In this document: positions 6,635 through 9,667 of the stretch, piece after piece
How the letters are laid out: each line of letters starts with the position of its first letter
Position numbering within the stretch: position 1 is the stretch's first letter
Origin: Candidatus Brocadiaceae bacterium
Lineage (GTDB): Bacteria; Planctomycetota; MHYJ01; JACQXL01; CAKKQI01
Assembly: GCA_919901895.1 (NCBI GenBank)
Contig: CAKKQI010000011.1
Span: 1 to 9,667, forward strand
DNA length: 9,667 bases
Reading direction: 5' to 3'
Position numbers and translations under genes: made by a program
The notes under the pieces: generated by a model
The model's input: only the letters and a program-made list of their open reading frames with translations
Database searches by the model: none
What the model was told of the DNA's origin: nothing

Positions 6635-7879
6635 ATGATAAGAATCAAGAATCTTTCAATCTGGCGTAACTGGGTTTATTTTCTCCTGATCGGACTGCTC
6701 GTCTTATTATTTGGAGGATATTTCTCCGGTTCAACTAAGGCGGAAAAGCAACCAGGCGCCCAGAAACCGAACGACCCGGTTAATCTCGCCATTGACAAAG
6801 GACTTGACTATCTGATGAAGAAATCTATCCCGGCCGCCGGCCGGGAAGCAGAATTAGTTGCCCTGACGCTTATTCATTGCGGCGTCAAACCTAATGACCA
6901 GAAACTTAAAGAATTAGTTGACAAGATTGCCCTAAAACAATTGCGCCAGACTTATCAGGTCGCGCTCAAAGCAATGGTGCTGGAGGCATACGACCGCGTC
7001 AAGTATCAATACGAAATTGCCCAATGCGCCCAGGCCTTGATTAACTGGCAGTCTGTAGAAGGACGATGGGCTTACACCGCAACCTATTACGACAACAAAG
7101 ACATAAAACCAACCATGACTAAAGGACCTCCTCAACTGGTAGAAGTAATTACCGGTCAGGGAGAAACTGATAAGAACACCAAAAGATCTAAGTCACTGGA
7201 GAATAGTTATGTAGTCAAACGTAATAATCTCAAACGCCCAACCGGCGGCGATAATTCCAACACCCAGTTTGCGTTACTGGGACTTCGCTCGGCCGCCCGA
7301 GCCGGTATCACTATTCCTAAAGAAACGTGGACTGACGCGGCCCAATGGCTCAGAGGCGCGCAAGCGGCTGACGGCGGCTGGTCGTACGTCACTAATAACG
7401 AAGGACCTTCTTACGGCTCGATGACCTGCGCCGGTATCTGCGGACTCGCCATTGCCCTTTGCTATCTGGAACAGGATTTCCTTAAAGACCAATCAATCCA
7501 AAATGGTCTTAACTGGCTAAGTAATAATCTAAAATATAGCAATAATCCCGGCGTAAGTAATTCGGTAATGAAAGGATTTGGACCCGGTGATTTGATGTGG
7601 CATTATTATTTTGTCTATGGCATAGAAAGAGTCGGCGCCGTGCTAGGCTTGACCGAAATCGGCGGGCACAACTGGTACAAAGATGGGTCGGAATATCTGG
7701 TCTCCGCCCAAAGCCTAAAAGACGGTAGTTGGAACACCCCGACCGATGATACCCACAGTAATATGATCGCTGATACCTGTTTTGCGCTTCTTTTCCTGAA
7801 GAAAGCAACAGCAAAACTTGAACTAAAATCTGTCATTACGGGCAAGGAAGAAACGCAACCGGAAAAAGAAAAAGAATAG
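6635..7879 (+). CDS. Exported alpha/alpha-toroid protein with squalene-cyclase/prenyltransferase-type repeats
   Basis: The protein has 414 residues. After a positively charged start a hydrophobic segment (WVYFLLIGLLVLLFGGYF) gives a signal peptide or an N-terminal anchor, with a possible cleavage near STKA-EK. The remainder is an all-helical toroid of the squalene-hopene cyclase and prenyltransferase class. Three QW-type motifs are visible: QSVEGRW at 139-145, QAADGGW at 243-249 and QSLKDGSW at 359-366. The terminal helix pattern ADTCFALLFLKKAT is also typical. No DxDD acid motif for terpene cyclisation and no GCGEQ thioester motif is visible, and zinc ligands of protein prenyltransferases are not obvious, so a binding or scaffold role is more likely than catalysis. 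Such exported toroids are common in Planctomycetota, often near DUF4159 and vWA genes. The next gene starts 1 bp after its stop, so both are probably co-translated. Confidence 0.75.
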   Translation: MIRIKNLSIWRNWVYFLLIGLLVLLFGGYFSGSTKAEKQPGAQKPNDPVNLAIDKGLDYLMKKSIPAAGREAELVALTLIHCGVKPNDQKLKELVDKIALKQLRQTYQVALKAMVLEAYDRVKYQYEIAQCAQALINWQSVEGRWAYTATYYDNKDIKPTMTKGPPQLVEVITGQGETDKNTKRSKSLENSYVVKRNNLKRPTGGDNSNTQFALLGLRSAARAGITIPKETWTDAAQWLRGAQAADGGWSYVTNNEGPSYGSMTCAGICGLAIALCYLEQDFLKDQSIQNGLNWLSNNLKYSNNPGVSNSVMKGFGPGDLMWHYYFVYGIERVGAVLGLTEIGGHNWYKDGSEYLVSAQSLKDGSWNTPTDDTHSNMIADTCFALLFLKKATAKLELKSVITGKEETQPEKEKE

Positions 7880-7880
7880 C

Positions 7881-9197
7881 ATGAAACTTTCATTTATTTC
7901 AAAATTACTGTTGTTCCTGTTTATCATGCAAACGATTAGTTGCTCTTCAAATAAAATTCGTCTGAGGCAAACTCCGGCCATTCCGGTACCGGAAGAAATG
8001 ATTCTGGTTTCAGCCGGTGAATTTATAATGGGAAATAACAATGATTATTATGACAATGATTTTGATGAGAAACCCCGACACCGGGTTAATTTACCGGCTT
8101 TTTATATTGATAAACACGAGGTAACTAATGCGCAGTATAAAAAATTTATCACGGCGACAGGCCATCAACCGCCCCGCTTCTGGGATAAAGACGGAAATTA
8201 TCCTCCGGAAAAATCAGCCCATCCGGTGGTCGGGGTAACCTGGTTTGATGCCAATGCGTATGCCCGCTGGGTGGGGAAACGGTTACCGAGTGAAGCCGAA
8301 TGGGAAAAAGCGGCGCGCGGCACCGATGCCCGCCGCTGGCCCTGGGGCAATACCTTTGACCCGACTAACCTTAATCTCTCGCATAAAGATACTACCCCGG
8401 TTAGTTCTTGCCCGGCTAATCTCAGCCCTTATGGTGCTTATGATATGTCCGGTAATGTCTGGGAATGGACTCAAGACTGGTATGAATTATATCCGGGCAG
8501 TCCGGAAAACAAAATCGTGGCAAAATTTTTGGGAGACACTCATAAAGTGACGCGCGGCGGCAGTTATACTGATGATGTCGGCAGTACACGTTGTACGGAC
8601 CGCGGGGCCCGGACACCGGACCACACCGGTCCGAATCTTGGTTTTCGCTGTACACAGGATGTTGCTGGTTATAAGCATTACCTATCAACCGCCGCCCTGC
8701 TAAAACAGATTGAAGAACTAAAACAGCAAACCGGGTTAGACATTACCGAATATGAAGAACACGAACCAGCCCGCCAATTATTACAAAACGCCGATTCTTT
8801 AGAACAACAGGCCCTGAAAAAATTTAAAGATAACCTCTTTGAAGAAAGCCGGCAATCGGCCCAAGAATCATGGGAACTGATAAAACAAGCCCATCAATCA
8901 GCCCTGGATTACACCAAAAACAAACATCTGGAAAAAATGGACCGCATCAAAAAAATAATCGCCGAATTAGAATCCTCATTGAAAAATTTATCGCTCCGCT
9001 CAGATTTATCACCGGAACAGTTGGAATTAAAAAATAAATCAGAAGAAAATCTTAGCCTAGCTCGGACATTTTTTGAAGAAAAAGCCTGGGGTTATGCCGA
9101 AATGCATTCACGCATCGGACTTAAAATGATTAAACAGATACTTAACCCGGTCCAACCGAGAACCGAACACCCTACCACTCATCAGAAACACCAATAA
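7881..9197 (+). CDS. FGE/SUMF1-type lipoprotein with long helical C-terminal tail
   Basis: This protein has 438 residues. Its signal peptide ends in T-I-S-C with C21 as the likely lipidation site (it fits the broad prokaryotic lipoprotein pattern, although T is unusual at -3). Residues about 38-260 are a formylglycine-generating-enzyme (SUMF1) domain with the usual landmarks: MILVSAGEFIMG, KHEVTNAQYKKF, RLPSEAEWEKAARG, WPWGN, GNVWEWTQDWY, RGGSY (225-229) and LGFRC. True FGEs carry a copper-binding cysteine pair just after RGGSY. Here that stretch is TDDVGSTRC with only C238, and C257 is the GFRC cysteine. Sulfatase activation is therefore unlikely. Residues about 265-420 are charged, helical and probably coiled (for example IEELKQQTG and HLEKMDRIKKIIAELESSLKNL). 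Weak ribosome site; translation is likely coupled to the toroid gene, so these two proteins probably act together. Confidence 0.8.
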   Translation: MKLSFISKLLLFLFIMQTISCSSNKIRLRQTPAIPVPEEMILVSAGEFIMGNNNDYYDNDFDEKPRHRVNLPAFYIDKHEVTNAQYKKFITATGHQPPRFWDKDGNYPPEKSAHPVVGVTWFDANAYARWVGKRLPSEAEWEKAARGTDARRWPWGNTFDPTNLNLSHKDTTPVSSCPANLSPYGAYDMSGNVWEWTQDWYELYPGSPENKIVAKFLGDTHKVTRGGSYTDDVGSTRCTDRGARTPDHTGPNLGFRCTQDVAGYKHYLSTAALLKQIEELKQQTGLDITEYEEHEPARQLLQNADSLEQQALKKFKDNLFEESRQSAQESWELIKQAHQSALDYTKNKHLEKMDRIKKIIAELESSLKNLSLRSDLSPEQLELKNKSEENLSLARTFFEEKAWGYAEMHSRIGLKMIKQILNPVQPRTEHPTTHQKHQ

Positions 9198-9201
9198 TTA
9201 C

Positions 9202-9229
9202 TTGACCCCATTAGAAATTATGATAATAT
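9202..9229 (+). promoter_or_regulatory. Candidate sigma-70-type promoter for the gene at 9260
   Basis: TTGACC (9202-9207) matches the -35 at five of six positions. After 16 bp comes TAATAT (9224-9229), four of six, preceded by TG at 9221-9222 as in extended -10 promoters. Transcription would begin near 9236. The -10 region also contains the palindrome ATTATGATAAT (9217-9227), which might be a small operator. Confidence 0.4.
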
Positions 9230-9259
9230 ATGGTATCTACTATGAAAGAAAGAACGAAC

Positions 9260-9667
9260 ATGAAAAAAACTATTTTTAATTTTCTTTTAATCTATTTATT
9301 AACCGCGATTTTAAGTTGCCAATCCCAACCGGTCACCATCCCGCCACCGACTACCAAACAACCCGCTCCGCTTCCTGTTATAAATGATTCTCTGTTTAAA
9401 GGCCTGCCTACCCACCTGATTGAATGGGTCCTGTATTCCGGCAATGCCGGTCGGCTTAATACCTGGGGCGAAAAATATCCCAACTCAAACACCATTAACT
9501 ACGCTTTCTTCGGAGGTAAAATCTATCTGCATGCCCGTAAAGATAGGATTAACCTTGAAGAGGTAAAACGAAATTCCAAAGTAACTTTCGTAATTGACCG
9601 TTTTACCGATCAACTAACGCTTAATACAACAAAACAGGGAGTCTGGTTCAGCGTCAACGTTTTCGGA
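9260..9667 (+). CDS. PNPOx-like lipoprotein, N-terminal part only (3' cut by window)
   Basis: The frame is open to the window end, giving 136 residues from ATG 9260. I chose this start because MKKTIFNFLLIYLLTAILSC is a good lipoprotein signal peptide, with C20 as the lipidation site. The in-frame ATG at 9242 would add six residues and has no better ribosome site. A Pro/Thr-rich linker (about 23-42) follows, then NAGRLNTWGEKYP (from about 62), NYAFFGGKIYLHARKD, VTFVIDRF and SVNVFG. These match, in the same order, the first split-barrel unit of the lipoprotein at 5439, so the two genes are paralogues. Whether this one also has a second unit is unknown. Flavin binding and function are inferred from family only. 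A promoter candidate directly upstream suggests separate expression. Confidence 0.7.
   Translation, partial: MKKTIFNFLLIYLLTAILSCQSQPVTIPPPTTKQPAPLPVINDSLFKGLPTHLIEWVLYSGNAGRLNTWGEKYPNSNTINYAFFGGKIYLHARKDRINLEEVKRNSKVTFVIDRFTDQLTLNTTKQGVWFSVNVFG

Noticed and set aside
7207..8041. Several - strand open frames opposite the toroid and FGE-like genes
   Set aside because: Their translations are low-quality shadows of strongly supported + strand genes, with no own ribosome sites or domains.
8245..8550. +1-frame open frame within the FGE-like gene
   Set aside because: It lies wholly inside the well-supported SUMF1 domain and its translation is Arg/Pro/Met-rich with no recognisable domain.
7881..9197. 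Functional sulfatase-activating FGE
   Set aside because: The first copper-ligand cysteine after RGGSY is absent and no sulfatase gene lies in the window.
9242..9259. ATG start at 9242 for the last gene
   Set aside because: It adds six charged or polar residues and has no ribosome site; ATG 9260 begins a typical lipoprotein signal peptide. Still possible.

Overview
This window reads as a piece of a bacterial chromosome, probably from Planctomycetota or a related PVC-group lineage known mainly from metagenomes. That placement is an inference from gene content. It rests on a DUF1570-type exported metallopeptidase-like protein, HEAT-repeat proteins (one fused to a von Willebrand A domain), an exported squalene-cyclase-type toroid protein and an FGE/SUMF1-type lipoprotein, all families that are expanded in Planctomycetota. 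G+C is moderate (about 40-45% by eye). All three stop codons are used, so the standard code applies. Shine-Dalgarno sites vary from long (GAGGTGAT) to almost absent.

Eight protein genes lie on the + strand, and no convincing gene lies on the - strand. In order they are: (1) the C-terminal end of a HEAT-like protein, 1-489; (2) a TPR-like plus DUF1570 putative metallopeptidase, 495-1745; (3) an exported Rossmann-like (ThuA/class I glutamine-amidotransferase-like) protein with a lysine tail, 1813-2772; (4) an exported HEAT-repeat/vWA protein, 2871-4265; (5) an exported HExxH...EGDA putative metallopeptidase, starting at TTG inside gene 4, 4255-5400; (6) a lipoprotein with two PNPOx-like split-barrel domains, 5439-6593; (7) an exported alpha/alpha-toroid protein, 6635-7879; (8) an FGE-like lipoprotein with a long helical tail, 7881-9197; and (9) the start of a second PNPOx-like lipoprotein, 9260 to the window end. 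Counting the partial gene at each edge, there are nine coding segments, seven of them complete.

The pairs at 489/495, 4255/4265 and 7879/7881 are adjacent or overlapping and probably translationally coupled. The remaining gaps are 38-98 bp. Several carry TATAAT-like boxes; the best are an extended -10 before 2871 and a -35/-10 pair before 9260. No gap exceeds 300 bp. I found no tRNA, rRNA, CRISPR array, transposase, integrase or convincing intrinsic terminator.

All eight genes whose N-terminus is visible start with an export signal, either a signal peptide or a lipobox. Together they would supply the envelope with two HExxH proteins, a metal-binding adhesion-type vWA domain, scaffold folds (HEAT, TPR, toroid) and two flavin-type split-barrel proteins. 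A shared envelope or surface system is plausible, but it is inferred only from co-location, co-orientation and shared export.
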